Shown here piece after piece: positions 54,101 to 62,794 of a DNA stretch of 64,000 bases. A program made the translations under genes and the position numbers. The stretch comes from Chitinophagaceae bacterium UBA2375. Its GTDB lineage: Bacteria; Bacteroidota; Bacteroidia; Chitinophagales; Chitinophagaceae. The DNA lies in assembly GCA_002343985.1 (NCBI GenBank), contig DDTB01000017.1:60083-124082 (forward strand). The letters are read 5' to 3'. Numbering within the stretch: position 1 is the stretch's first letter; every line of letters starts with the position of its first letter. Under the pieces are notes generated by a model. That model ran no database searches and was not told the origin of the DNA. It saw only the letters and a list, made by a program, of their open reading frames with translations.

Positions 54101-55267
54101 CGTCATCAGGTAAAACATCATGCGGATGGCTTGATAAGATGACCAACGTAAAAGTTGTATGGCCCAGTTTCTTGATTTTTGATGATTGTCTGTTGTTACC
54201 CGCACGCAATCTTTTTCAATAATACCTTCGAGGGTTTTTTCAGACGATAAACAAAATGCATCTTCTTTGATATCGAGGTTTAATTCGATGCTGGCATAAG
54301 CGCTGATCACATTGATATTGTAAGACCCAATCGTCATCCATTGCCCATCGCATACCGCCACTTTCGCGTGCAGGATATTGGGTTGGTATTCATAAATCTC
54401 AATCTTGTTCCGCAGCAACCAGTCGTACATCCAGCGCTCCGCGTGTTTGGCAATCTTCACATCCGAAGGTCCGGCAATCACAACCCTGATCTGTACACCC
54501 CTTTTTGAAGCCTGTTTCAGGAGCCTTCGGATGATCTGCCCCGGCAGGAAATAACTGCAAACTATGGTAACGCGTTGCTCCGCGTTCTTCAGCATCTCCA
54601 CATAGCTGGCCGATATTTCATTCTTGGCCCTGACCCAATCGTTCCTGCGCATGCGTACCGCACACAAGGGTGATCCGGCCGGTAATGTGCATTCATGGGT
54701 GGGCTTGCATGCCCTTGTTGATTTAATGGTAACCGTGGAGAAATTAAACCATGTTTTCCAGCAGAGCATGCAGAGGGATGAGGCGATTTCACCTTGCACA
54801 TACACCGCGAAATCAAGCCATCCGGGTTGTCCGGGCAAATCATTGTAATGATCCGAAATATTCACGCCGCCCACCAAAGCGTGAAAAGCGTCAGCCACAA
54901 ACACCTTATGGTGCATCCTTCTTCCGAAATAAAAAGATTTACTTCTGAATAAAGGTTCAAAGTAACGGAAATGGATACCCGAATCCCGGAGTTCCTGAAT
55001 AAAAGCACGCGACATTACCTGGGAAGCATAACCGTCGGCAAGCAGGTACACGGCGACACCCCTGACGGCAGCATCTTTCAGGGCATCAGCTACTTCGCGC
55101 CCGGTGACATCATCATCATAAATATAACATTGCAGGTGGATGCTGTGTTGGGCATTGCGGATCAACCCGATCAGGCAATCGAAATAAGGCCTTCCACCCC
55201 TGACCAGGTTGACGGCATTCTGTGTGCTATACCCTTTATTATTTTTCCTGCCCCCGGGTTCTTTCAT
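54077..55267 (-). CDS. Cardiolipin synthase-like phospholipase D family protein
   Basis: A 396-residue enzyme with two HKD motifs: HHKVFVAD near 118-125 and HAKVAVCD near 302-309, which form one PLD active site. The GGVNISD and GSYNI segments follow each in the usual order. The architecture matches ClsB-type cardiolipin synthases without N-terminal spans; a C-terminal amphipathic stretch could bind the membrane. It is near genes for lipid transport (MlaEFD), so a role in membrane phospholipid remodelling is likely. Confidence 0.83.
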   Translation of the reverse strand: MKEPGGRKNNKGYSTQNAVNLVRGGRPYFDCLIGLIRNAQHSIHLQCYIYDDDVTGREVADALKDAAVRGVAVYLLADGYASQVMSRAFIQELRDSGIHFRYFEPLFRSKSFYFGRRMHHKVFVADAFHALVGGVNISDHYNDLPGQPGWLDFAVYVQGEIASSLCMLCWKTWFNFSTVTIKSTRACKPTHECTLPAGSPLCAVRMRRNDWVRAKNEISASYVEMLKNAEQRVTIVCSYFLPGQIIRRLLKQASKRGVQIRVVIAGPSDVKIAKHAERWMYDWLLRNKIEIYEYQPNILHAKVAVCDGQWMTIGSYNINVISAYASIELNLDIKEDAFCLSSEKTLEGIIEKDCVRVTTDNHQKSRNWAIQLLRWSSYQAIRMMFYLMTFYFKQKK

Positions 55268-55324
55268 ATTGACAGCAAATGAACTTGATATCCGAAGTTA
55301 TCAATTATTCGGCTGGGGCAGTCA

Positions 55325-55774
55325 TCAGTATACCACAATATGGGCCTGTCTTTGGTTAATGGCAGCAGCAGCGGCCCTGGGTATGACGATACACAGCAAC
55401 CCCTCTTTGTATTCTGCACTGATGAAAGAAAGATCAGCATCTGCGGGAAGCGGGATTTGTTTATCAAAGCAGGCATAATTGAACTCATGCAATGTAAAAT
55501 CCCTTTCATTGATGAGGATCGGTTCCTTGTGCATGACGCTTATGCTGAGCATATTGTAATCGGTGTGTACCAAAAAATCTTCCCTGCGCACACCCGGTAC
55601 CGCCATTTCAATGCGATACGCGTATGGCTCTTCTTTGATGTTCACCGGGGGGCATCCTGTGCGCGACTGGCCCTGCACCTTTAATTCATTCCATACATCT
55701 TCTTCACAAATAACCGGAACATAATGGCCCGGGTAAATCAATCCTTCGGAGCGGTTGGGTAAGGCTTGTGTCAT
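55325..55774 (-). CDS. Small heat-shock protein, Hsp20/alpha-crystallin family
   Basis: A 149-residue chaperone. The alpha-crystallin domain is about 45-135, with AYRIEMAVPGVRREDFLVHT and the GLLCIVIPR variant of the usual G-x-L-x-I-x-I-P end. It holds unfolded proteins in solution under stress. It is divergent from the class II RNR gene across 145 bases. Members of this family are strongly induced in dormant or oxygen-limited cells in other bacteria. Confidence 0.87.
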   Translation of the reverse strand: MTQALPNRSEGLIYPGHYVPVICEEDVWNELKVQGQSRTGCPPVNIKEEPYAYRIEMAVPGVRREDFLVHTDYNMLSISVMHKEPILINERDFTLHEFNYACFDKQIPLPADADLSFISAEYKEGLLCIVIPRAAAAAINQRQAHIVVY

Positions 55775-55919
55775 GGCTTGGGGATTTTTAATGGATTACA
55801 ATGTACGGTTCGGAGAACCCCGTTTCCTATGACTGCCATCATGTATTTCAATTATCCCGGTCATACCCCGGAATCCCTTTTACCATTGAATTTCATTAAT
55901 TTTAAGAAAGGGCTTTTCC

Positions 55920-57692
55920 ATGCGCGACAATCAGGATCAACCATACCCCATTTTGCAACCCGCTGCCCTGCGTGTACTCGAAGCCAGGTACCTGCGCCGT
56001 GACCATAAGGGCAGCCTCCGGGAAACGCCCGATCAATTGTTTCACCGCGTAGCTGAAGCCGTGGCCGCTGCGGAAAAAAAATGGCATGGCGATGAAGCTG
56101 TGCGGCATTGGGCAAAAAAGTTTTTCCATTTGATGCGTGGCCTGTATTTCCTTCCCAACTCACCTACATTGATGAATGCGGGAACAAACAGGGGCCAGTT
56201 GAGCGCCTGCTTTGTATTGCCTGTGGAAGATAACCTGGACGCGATTTTTTCAGCATTGCACCAGGCGGCGCTGATCCAGCAAAGCGGTGGTGGCACAGGC
56301 TTTAATTTCTCAAAACTCAGGCCTGAAGGTGATCTCGTACAGGAAAGTGGCGGTGTGGCATCGGGGCCTGTATCGTTTATGAAAGTGTTCGATGCCGCAA
56401 CCGAGCATATCCGGCAAGGCGGCAAACGAAGGGGCGCCAATATGGGCATTTTGAATATTGACCACCCGGATATTTTCAGTTTTATTCAATCGAAACAGGA
56501 AAAAGGCGCATTGCGCAATTTTAATATTTCAGTGGGTATAACTGACGCGTTTATGCAAGCGCTGGAAGCAGGGGCAGACTGGCATTTGCGCAACCCGAAT
56601 GGCGGCGCTGTCAGCCAAACGGTTCCTGCGAAGAAATTATGGGAGGGCATTGTACAGGCGGCATGGTCGACCGGTGACCCGGGATTGATTTTTTTATCTG
56701 CCATAGAAGAAGCCAACCCAACACCCAGGCTCGGAGAAATGCAATCTACCAATCCTTGCGGTGAAGTGCCGCTCCTGCCTTACGAACCCTGTAATCTCGG
56801 CTCCATCAACCTCAGCAGGTTTATCCATAAGGAAGGCGGATGCTACCGGTTTCACTGGGATGCGCTGGGGCTTGCCGTAGATGATGCGGTAAGGTTTCTT
56901 GATGATGTTATTGATGTGAATCATTATATCATTTCACCTATTCGTGAAATGGCATTGGGGAACCGGAAAATCGGGTTGGGCGTAATGGGTTGGGCCGACA
57001 GTTTAATCAGTATGGGCATACCTTACGCGTCGGATGAGGCACTGGCATTGGGAGCGGAACTGATGCGGTTTATCGCCGAAAGGGCCCACCAGGCTTCAGC
57101 GGAACTGGCAGCGGAACGCGGCGTTTTCCCGAACTGGAAGAATAGCGTATATGCGCCGGCGTTACCCATGCGGAACGCCACCTGTACCAGCATCGCGCCA
57201 ACAGGAACCATTTCAATCATCGCCGGTGCATCATCTTCCATAGAGCCTTTATTCGCGCTGGCTTTCAGAAGGATGCACGTATTGCATGAGGATGTGCTGG
57301 ATTCGGTAAGCCCCGGTTTCCTCGAATATCTTAAAGATCATATGTATATGGATAAGCCCTGGTTGCAGGAGGTTTTATCGGCGGGGGATTTGTCGGGCTC
57401 AACAGGTGTCCCTGATTCGATGCGGTTGTTGTTCCAAACGTCTATGGAGATCAGCCCAGACTGGCATTTGCGGCATCAGTTGGTTTTTCAAAAACATACG
57501 GATAACGCGGTGTCAAAAACCATCAACCTTCCCCATTCCGCAAGCATCACCGATGTTGACCATATTTATCGCATGGCCTGGAAGGAACGTGCCAAAGGCA
57601 TCACCATTTTCAGGGATGGCTCTACCGGCAGCCAGGTATTGCATAAAGGCGTTAGAGAGCAAGCGGATGCCTGCAGGGTTTGTGTCAGATAG
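55920..57692 (+). CDS. nrdJ: Adenosylcobalamin-dependent (class II) ribonucleotide reductase
   Basis: A 590-residue enzyme that makes deoxyribonucleotides without oxygen, with adenosylcobalamin as radical source. Key residues are visible: Cys97 in LSACFVL (redox pair with Cys291 in PCNLGSINL), the radical triad Asn278-Cys280-Glu282 in NPCGE, and a C-terminal CRVC pair (Cys585, Cys588) for reduction. There is no N-terminal ATP-cone, so allosteric activity control of the usual kind is absent. No NrdB-like partner follows. A -7-like box (TAATTTTA, 55897-55904) precedes it. Confidence 0.9.
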   Translation: MRDNQDQPYPILQPAALRVLEARYLRRDHKGSLRETPDQLFHRVAEAVAAAEKKWHGDEAVRHWAKKFFHLMRGLYFLPNSPTLMNAGTNRGQLSACFVLPVEDNLDAIFSALHQAALIQQSGGGTGFNFSKLRPEGDLVQESGGVASGPVSFMKVFDAATEHIRQGGKRRGANMGILNIDHPDIFSFIQSKQEKGALRNFNISVGITDAFMQALEAGADWHLRNPNGGAVSQTVPAKKLWEGIVQAAWSTGDPGLIFLSAIEEANPTPRLGEMQSTNPCGEVPLLPYEPCNLGSINLSRFIHKEGGCYRFHWDALGLAVDDAVRFLDDVIDVNHYIISPIREMALGNRKIGLGVMGWADSLISMGIPYASDEALALGAELMRFIAERAHQASAELAAERGVFPNWKNSVYAPALPMRNATCTSIAPTGTISIIAGASSSIEPLFALAFRRMHVLHEDVLDSVSPGFLEYLKDHMYMDKPWLQEVLSAGDLSGSTGVPDSMRLLFQTSMEISPDWHLRHQLVFQKHTDNAVSKTINLPHSASITDVDHIYRMAWKERAKGITIFRDGSTGSQVLHKGVREQADACRVCVR

Positions 57693-57736
57693 ATGTTAAA
57701 TAATAATTGAAGATTGAGGTATTCATTTTTACGGGA

Positions 57737-58261
57737 TCAGGCGCGGATATGAATCGAATCAATGCCATCAATATGGATATGATGGGATGAAAGTTCCAGA
57801 AACTCTGTTTGAATTTCTCTTTCCTGGTTTTCGGAGAGGTTACATATATCAACGAGCGGCATCATATCGAGCGAACGGGCAAACACGGCAGCCATATGAT
57901 ATAAATTGATTTTATACCGGTTGATTTCCATGACAGAGGACAGGAGGACTGCATCTTCTTGCGCAGGGCCTTTAATTTGCTTCAGTATTTTATTGGTTTC
58001 TTCAATAAACAGTTGAACCGATTGGTTCACTGTTCCCGCTGTTTCAATATGTTCCTGTGTAAAATATTCCGTCATCAACTGCAATTGCCGGTTGATGTTT
58101 TGCAGGTAATGTTGCAGGGCTGAACGGAATAATTTGTTGTTTGCGGATTCGATCCACACTGGCAAAACCTGCTGCAAACTTTGTTCGGCCACGCTGAACT
58201 TGCGGGCATAATAAGCCATCAGGTGCCTCAGGTTGCTTTCTATCGGATCTTTCTTTTTCAT
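57737..58261 (-). CDS. YciF-like (DUF892) ferritin-fold protein, divergent
   Basis: A 174-residue helical protein resembling the DUF892/YciE-YciF group of stress-induced ferritin-like proteins: the helical pattern around AEQSLQQVLPVWIESANNKLF and the second pair of helices correspond. Several iron-ligand Glu/His positions of YciF are missing (for example the ETEGHV-like segment reads NINRQL), so di-iron binding is doubtful. I chose ATG 58261; a longer frame to 58285 adds eight residues. It is preceded by an FNR-like site and a -7 box at the shared spacing. Confidence 0.55.
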   Translation of the reverse strand: MKKKDPIESNLRHLMAYYARKFSVAEQSLQQVLPVWIESANNKLFRSALQHYLQNINRQLQLMTEYFTQEHIETAGTVNQSVQLFIEETNKILKQIKGPAQEDAVLLSSVMEINRYKINLYHMAAVFARSLDMMPLVDICNLSENQEREIQTEFLELSSHHIHIDGIDSIHIRA

Positions 58262-58274
58262 GGTTAAACCTAAG

Positions 58275-58282
58275 TAAATATA
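58275..58282 (-). promoter_or_regulatory. -7 box of the YciF-like gene
   Basis: Read on the minus strand, TATATTTA matches TAnnTTTG except at the last base. It lies 13 bases before the start codon. Confidence 0.5.
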
Positions 58283-58326
58283 CATTCAATGTATTGCGAA
58301 GCCTATGACAGGGATCATTCGTTTTT

Positions 58327-58340
58327 TTGACGGAACTCAT
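58327..58340 (-). promoter_or_regulatory. FNR/CRP-like site (one mismatch) upstream of the YciF-like gene
   Basis: On the minus strand the sequence is ATGA-N6-TCAA. Its centre (58333.5) is exactly 51.5 bases upstream of the -7 box start at 58282, the same spacing as at the universal stress and baeRF genes. Confidence 0.45.
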
Positions 58341-58353
58341 GGAAAAATGAAGC

Positions 58354-58361
58354 TAAATTTG
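58354..58361 (+). promoter_or_regulatory. -7 box of the PEBP operon
   Basis: TAAATTTG matches TAnnTTTG exactly, 52 bases before the 61-residue acidic protein gene. Confidence 0.55.
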
Positions 58362-58412
58362 ATTGCTTTGATTTGCTGAAATGTAATATTATTCATCCTT
58401 AAAATATATAGC

Positions 58413-58598
58413 ATGAGTCAAGCAGTTCAACCCGGCAAAGGCCCATCGCCAGAGCCTTCAAAGCATCCGGTGATCCTGCCGCCCATCGATCCGGAGGAAT
58501 TGATGCAACCCGAAGAGGATCCTGAATATATTATTCCGGATGATGAAGATGATTATACGCCTCCTTATGAGGAACCGGATCCTGGAGAAGGACCTTAA
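58413..58598 (+). CDS. Small acidic proline-rich protein
   Basis: A 61-residue protein made mostly of Pro, Glu and Asp, with no hydrophobic core or cysteine, so it is probably unfolded. Net charge is strongly negative. No family was recognised. It lies 9 bases before the PEBP gene and after a perfect -7 box; the small size, intact frame and tight spacing suggest it is translated. Confidence 0.55.
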   Translation: MSQAVQPGKGPSPEPSKHPVILPPIDPEELMQPEEDPEYIIPDDEDDYTPPYEEPDPGEGP

Positions 58599-58607
58599 AT
58601 TATTTTT

Positions 58608-59099
58608 ATGAGCACTCATCATCTCCGAACTGACGCATCACGCGCGGAATCCTACCACGTAATTGAAGTCAGCAGCCCGGCGTTTGCCGATCAGGGCATG
58701 ATACCCGTTGTGTACACTTGCGAAGGCAGGGATATAAGCCCACCGCTTGATTTTAAACATATTCCCAACGAAGCGGTTACGCTGGCACTTATAATGGATG
58801 ATCCGGATGCGCCCGGAAAAACCTGGGTGCATTGGGTGTTATGGAATATCCCGGTGACACACCATCTTAAAGAAAATGAAGTTCATGGTGAACAAGGCAT
58901 GAATGATTTTGGCAGGAAGTCATACGGCGGGCCTTGTCCGCCATCAGGCACGCACAGGTATTTTTTTAAAGTGTACGCACTGTCATGCACACTCAACCTG
59001 CCGGCAGAAACCACAAAGCATACATTAGAAAAAGCGATGGCTGGCCATATCCTTGGTTATGGCGAACTCATTGGATTATATAAGCGTCAACAGAAATAA
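58608..59099 (+). CDS. YbhB/YbcL-type PEBP-family protein
   Basis: A 163-residue protein of the phosphatidylethanolamine-binding (Raf kinase inhibitor-like) family. The signature DDPDAPGKTWVHWVLWNIP (near 64-82) and the YGGPCPPSGTHRYFFKVYAL segment form the anion-binding pocket. No signal peptide is seen, so it is cytoplasmic. Bacterial roles are unclear. The membrane protein gene starts 1 base after its stop. Confidence 0.9.
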   Translation: MSTHHLRTDASRAESYHVIEVSSPAFADQGMIPVVYTCEGRDISPPLDFKHIPNEAVTLALIMDDPDAPGKTWVHWVLWNIPVTHHLKENEVHGEQGMNDFGRKSYGGPCPPSGTHRYFFKVYALSCTLNLPAETTKHTLEKAMAGHILGYGELIGLYKRQQK

Positions 59100-59100
59100 T

Positions 59101-59490
59101 ATGCTGAGAAAAATTCTTTTTGTCCTGCTCATACTCATCAGCATGTCGGCAGTATTTACGGGGGCGGCGATGATTACGCATCCTGCCGGCGGCATATTGA
59201 CACTTAACCCCGGGTTACTGACAAATAGTTTTTTCCCGGATTTCTTTTTCCCCGGTATTTTGATTTTAATGTTCGTGGCTGTACCTTCTTTGTTTGCGGT
59301 TTTCTTTATGGCTGTCAATAAGAAAAACCAGTACCGGCGAGCTGTTTGGGCCGGATTACTACTCACGGCCTGGTTTATTGCACAGTTTTTGTTTATTGGT
59401 TCCCTGCATTGGACGCAGGCTTTTTTATTTGCAGGGGCCATACTCGCAACCCTGATATCATTCCAGTTAAACGGAAAAAAATTGCTGTAA
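59101..59490 (+). CDS. Four-span membrane protein of unknown function
   Basis: A 129-residue protein with four hydrophobic spans (about 3-25, 45-66, 80-99 and 103-123) and little else. I chose ATG 59101, directly after the PEBP stop; an upstream ATG lies inside that gene. It is the last gene of the acidic protein-PEBP operon and is convergent with the AI-2E family gene. Confidence 0.68.
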   Translation: MLRKILFVLLILISMSAVFTGAAMITHPAGGILTLNPGLLTNSFFPDFFFPGILILMFVAVPSLFAVFFMAVNKKNQYRRAVWAGLLLTAWFIAQFLFIGSLHWTQAFLFAGAILATLISFQLNGKKLL

Positions 59491-59503
59491 TATAAAGCTT
59501 TGC

Positions 59504-60523
59504 TTAGCGCGATAAGAGCAGGTTCAGCGGTTTCCACTCTTCAATATGGTCTGATATGATTTTCAGTATGGCCACAAAAGGAATGAATAATACCATGCCC
59601 GCTACACCCCAGATGATGCCTCCGATAATCGCCGCAACCAGCATCGACAATGTACTCACGTGCAATTGCGCGCCTACCACTTTGGGAAATATCACATTCG
59701 CTTCCAGGTATTGCACAAATGCAAACACAGCTATCACGCCCAGCGGATACCATATGTTGCCGGTTTCAAGCCATATCACGGATATGGGAAGCAGGGCGCT
59801 GACGATGATGCCCACATAAGGTATGATGGTCATGATGGCGCAGAGCACACCGTAGAGGATGGCATGCTTCACGCCGAGTGCCATGAGCCCAAGGCTGTTT
59901 AAAGTGCCCACAATCAGGTACACCCAAACCATGCCTTTGATGTACTTCGCGTATGTGTGTACAATTTCACGGAGAATGATATCCAGCTTCTGCCTGTAAG
60001 GCATGGGTACAACCTGGTAAAGGAATTGCACCAGGGTTTTGCGGTGGTACATGCATAAAGCCATATACACGGGTGTCATGACTATGATGAACAAAGTATT
60101 GGCAGTGGTTTTCAACGAGGCGCCAATCCATTCAAAAATATTCCCGCTGGCTTTTTGCGCCCAGTTGGGTCCTGATTCCGATGCTGTGCCGAGATAGACA
60201 TTCACCTGTGCCTGCATTTGATTCAGGCTTTGTTCAAGTTTGTGCAGGAGCGAAGGGGCTTCTTCGCGGAACATGCCTATCTGCCATAAAAAAAGGGCAA
60301 CAAGGCCGGTGAATAATATCGATACCAGAAAAATGCTGGCGGCGATGGCCAGTGCTTTGTTCCAGCCATGCGCTTCCAGCCATACCGCGAAAGGGTGCAT
60401 GACGATGGCGATCAGTAAACCAAAGAAAAAAGGAATGAATAATGTTTTACCAAATATTAGTACCAGTGATCCGAATACGATCAACTGAAGCATGGTCAGT
60501 ATATTTTTAATGGAGGGCGACAT
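59504..60523 (-). CDS. AI-2E family transporter (PerM/TqsA group)
   Basis: A 339-residue inner-membrane protein with about eight spans and a helical central region (about 95-150) between the second pair, the pattern of the AI-2E exporter family. The motif GLLIAIVMHPF and the end TIIPYVGIIVSALLPI with GVAGMVLFIPF are conserved. E. coli TqsA exports autoinducer 2; other members may move sodium or other compounds. A perfect TACATTTG -7 box (60563-60570 reversed) precedes it. Confidence 0.87.
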   Translation of the reverse strand: MSPSIKNILTMLQLIVFGSLVLIFGKTLFIPFFFGLLIAIVMHPFAVWLEAHGWNKALAIAASIFLVSILFTGLVALFLWQIGMFREEAPSLLHKLEQSLNQMQAQVNVYLGTASESGPNWAQKASGNIFEWIGASLKTTANTLFIIVMTPVYMALCMYHRKTLVQFLYQVVPMPYRQKLDIILREIVHTYAKYIKGMVWVYLIVGTLNSLGLMALGVKHAILYGVLCAIMTIIPYVGIIVSALLPISVIWLETGNIWYPLGVIAVFAFVQYLEANVIFPKVVGAQLHVSTLSMLVAAIIGGIIWGVAGMVLFIPFVAILKIISDHIEEWKPLNLLLSR

Positions 60524-60540
60524 AACCTGTAAGTTGATTA

Positions 60541-60571
60541 TTACATGTCATTTGGGGCATGACAAATGTAA
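60541..60571. promoter_or_regulatory. Imperfect inverted repeat between the AI-2E and Na/Pi genes
   Basis: TTACAT (60541-60546) with GTCAT (60547-60551) mirrors ATGAC (60559-60563) with ATGTAA (60566-60571), with two extra bases in the right arm. It covers the -7 box of the AI-2E gene and is next to that of the Na/Pi gene (TAAGTTTT, 60569-60576), so it may be a shared operator. Confidence 0.5.
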
Positions 60572-60605
60572 GTTTTTGATATGATGGGCGTCAGCGAATG
60601 CCCGG

Positions 60606-62294
60606 ATGAATCAAAGGAAATTTAAATTTATGGGCAATGGGTATGGTATCTGGACGATGTTGGCGGGTGTCGCTTTTTTTCTGCTCGCGATGGCTTTTAT
60701 GGAAGATTCCTTGCGGTCGCTTACGGGCCGCAGGTTCAAGTTGTTCCTGAAAAGGCAAACTACGCGGCCTGCAAAAGCGGTATTGGGTGGTGCGCTTGTG
60801 TCTGCATTATTGCAAAGCAGTTCCATTGTGAACCTGCTGGTGCTGAGTATGGTGGGTGCGGGTGTGGTACAAATGAGCCATGCGCTGGCTTTGATGCTTG
60901 GATCAAATATCGGCACCACATTCACAAGCTGGATGCTGGTGACGTTTGGATTTGAGTTTGGTATTGAACAATGGATGTTGCCGGTCACTGCCATCTCGGG
61001 CATCATCATGGCATTCCTGGACAGGGAAAGTAAGTGGTTTGCCTGGTGCCGGTTTGTTTTCAGCCTCTCCTTCTTGTTTGTGGCCCTGATGTTTATCAAA
61101 ACCGGCATGGAAGGCTGGGTGGCAGACCGCGACTTACAGGTGTATGCCGGTTATCCGCTTGTTGTGTTTGTGCTGGTAGGCCTGGTCATTACAGGGTTGG
61201 TGCAATCAAGCAGTGCAACGGTGGCGATTACCCTAAGTGCTTTGCACAGCGATGCCATCAGCTTAATCATGGCCATGGCTATTGTGTTGGGTTCAGAAAT
61301 CGGCACCACACTGAAACTATTCCTCGCATCTGCCGGTGGCTTGCCGGGCAAGAAGCGAGTGGCATTGGGGAACTTTCTGTTTAATATGGTAACAGTGCTG
61401 TTCCTGCTCTTACTGCTTCGGCCAACAGAATGGCTGATTTCGGAATATGCGGGCATTAAAGACCATTTATTCGCATTGGTGTTTTTTCAAAGCATGATCA
61501 ACTTCCTGTCTTTACTGTTATTTTTCCCTTTCCTGAAACCTGTGAGCCGTTTTCTAATGAAGCGTTATACGGATGACGAAGACGATACCATGTTTATCAG
61601 TAAAGTGTCTGTTACGGATAGCGGTATTGCCCTCGATGCATTGGAAAAGGAAATGCAGGTGTTTGTCAGGCAGGTAGTGATGTATAATGCGGAGAGTTTT
61701 GATGTGTCTGATCAATTGCCGGTGAATATGGCCATTGATTCAGGTTTTGCCGACCAGTCGCTTTCGGGAAAATATGACCATATCAAAATACTGCACGGGG
61801 AGATGTATGTGTTTTCCATGAGGCTGAACCAAACAGTCATATCAAAGGATGAAGCAGACCGTTTGAACAGGTATGTTGCCGCTTCACGTAATTTCATGTA
61901 TGCCGCAAAAAATATCCGGGACGCGCAACAGGACATCCTGCAGCTCCGGCATTCATCAAACGATGTGAAGTACAGGCATTATCTTGAATCGGCCGACAAC
62001 CTGGTTGTTTTTTATCGTCAAGTATCTGAAGTTTTACATGCAGCCCCGGAAAACCGCTTTGCATTTCTCGCGCGCTTATACCGGGATGTTTCTGAAGCGT
62101 ACGCCCAAAATCTTTCACAGTTATACCAGGAGCCTTCAGTGAAATTGCTGAGCGAACTGGAGATCAGCACCCTCATCAACTTCAACAGGGAATTGTATAC
62201 TTCTTTTAAGTCGATGATATTCGGGCTGAAAGATTTCCTGTTAAGTCCGGCCGAAGCCGATTATTTTGATGACCTCCCCGGTTTCATCCGATAA
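60606..62294 (+). CDS. Na/Pi cotransporter family protein with PhoU-like tail
   Basis: A 562-residue protein. Residues 1-330 have about nine spans with the two Na/Pi repeats, each containing a QSSS motif (LLQSSSIVN near 70-79 and LVQSSSATV near 199-208). The C-terminal part (335-562) is helical and PhoU-like. It is of the NptA/YjbB type, which move phosphate across the inner membrane. It is divergent from the AI-2E gene. Confidence 0.9.
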   Translation: MNQRKFKFMGNGYGIWTMLAGVAFFLLAMAFMEDSLRSLTGRRFKLFLKRQTTRPAKAVLGGALVSALLQSSSIVNLLVLSMVGAGVVQMSHALALMLGSNIGTTFTSWMLVTFGFEFGIEQWMLPVTAISGIIMAFLDRESKWFAWCRFVFSLSFLFVALMFIKTGMEGWVADRDLQVYAGYPLVVFVLVGLVITGLVQSSSATVAITLSALHSDAISLIMAMAIVLGSEIGTTLKLFLASAGGLPGKKRVALGNFLFNMVTVLFLLLLLRPTEWLISEYAGIKDHLFALVFFQSMINFLSLLLFFPFLKPVSRFLMKRYTDDEDDTMFISKVSVTDSGIALDALEKEMQVFVRQVVMYNAESFDVSDQLPVNMAIDSGFADQSLSGKYDHIKILHGEMYVFSMRLNQTVISKDEADRLNRYVAASRNFMYAAKNIRDAQQDILQLRHSSNDVKYRHYLESADNLVVFYRQVSEVLHAAPENRFAFLARLYRDVSEAYAQNLSQLYQEPSVKLLSELEISTLINFNRELYTSFKSMIFGLKDFLLSPAEADYFDDLPGFIR

Positions 62295-62311
62295 GCGTTT
62301 ATACGTAGCTG

Positions 62312-62794
62312 TTATGGATCCGGAAAATCGGATCTGCTGTATGTATCAGGTGATGCGTGGTCGCCTGCTTTGAACAGGATGGTGACATGCTTGATACCGG
62401 GTATTTCGGTTAAATTATACGTGGCTTCTGCCAGGTAGGTTTGCGCACCGCTGCTGCCCATTTGTTGCGTCAGGTAGCGGCTGTTCGGGATTTTAACCAC
62501 CAGGGTATCGTGGTACTGGCTTACCGGTTCCATGCGGATGTCGGGGTATGTGCTGTTCAGGAAATTCAGGATATAGTTTGTATTCAGCGAATCGGGAGGG
62601 ATGGCGGCGCCGGCTTTCAAAAACAATTTGCCTTCTTTAGTGAAATCCGCGCTCCAGCTAACGGCGATTTTTTTCGGCGTTTCCACAACTGGCGTTTCGG
62701 TAGTTTCTTCGCTTTCTTTGTCTTTATTGCCGCTGCATTGCGTAAGGCAAATGGAAAAAGCGGCCAGCAGGAAAATGAGTAGGGGTTTTTTCAT
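62312..62794 (-). CDS. Hypothetical lipoprotein behind a heptad satellite
   Basis: A 160-residue lipoprotein with Cys20 at the lipobox (LTQC). A short Glu/Thr-rich linker leads to a compact domain (45-155) with no family I recognise. It is convergent with the Na/Pi gene (17 bases apart). Its start codon directly follows, on the minus strand, the second heptad satellite of the window, the same arrangement as at 18189-18883. Confidence 0.7.
   Translation of the reverse strand: MKKPLLIFLLAAFSICLTQCSGNKDKESEETTETPVVETPKKIAVSWSADFTKEGKLFLKAGAAIPPDSLNTNYILNFLNSTYPDIRMEPVSQYHDTLVVKIPNSRYLTQQMGSSGAQTYLAEATYNLTEIPGIKHVTILFKAGDHASPDTYSRSDFPDP

Noticed and set aside
55775..55919. FNR-like sites for hsp20 and nrdJ
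   Set aside because: TTGA-N6-TTAA at 55886-55899 and a degenerate site at 55838-55851 are present, but neither has the 51.5-base spacing to a good -7 box, so I do not count them with the other sites.
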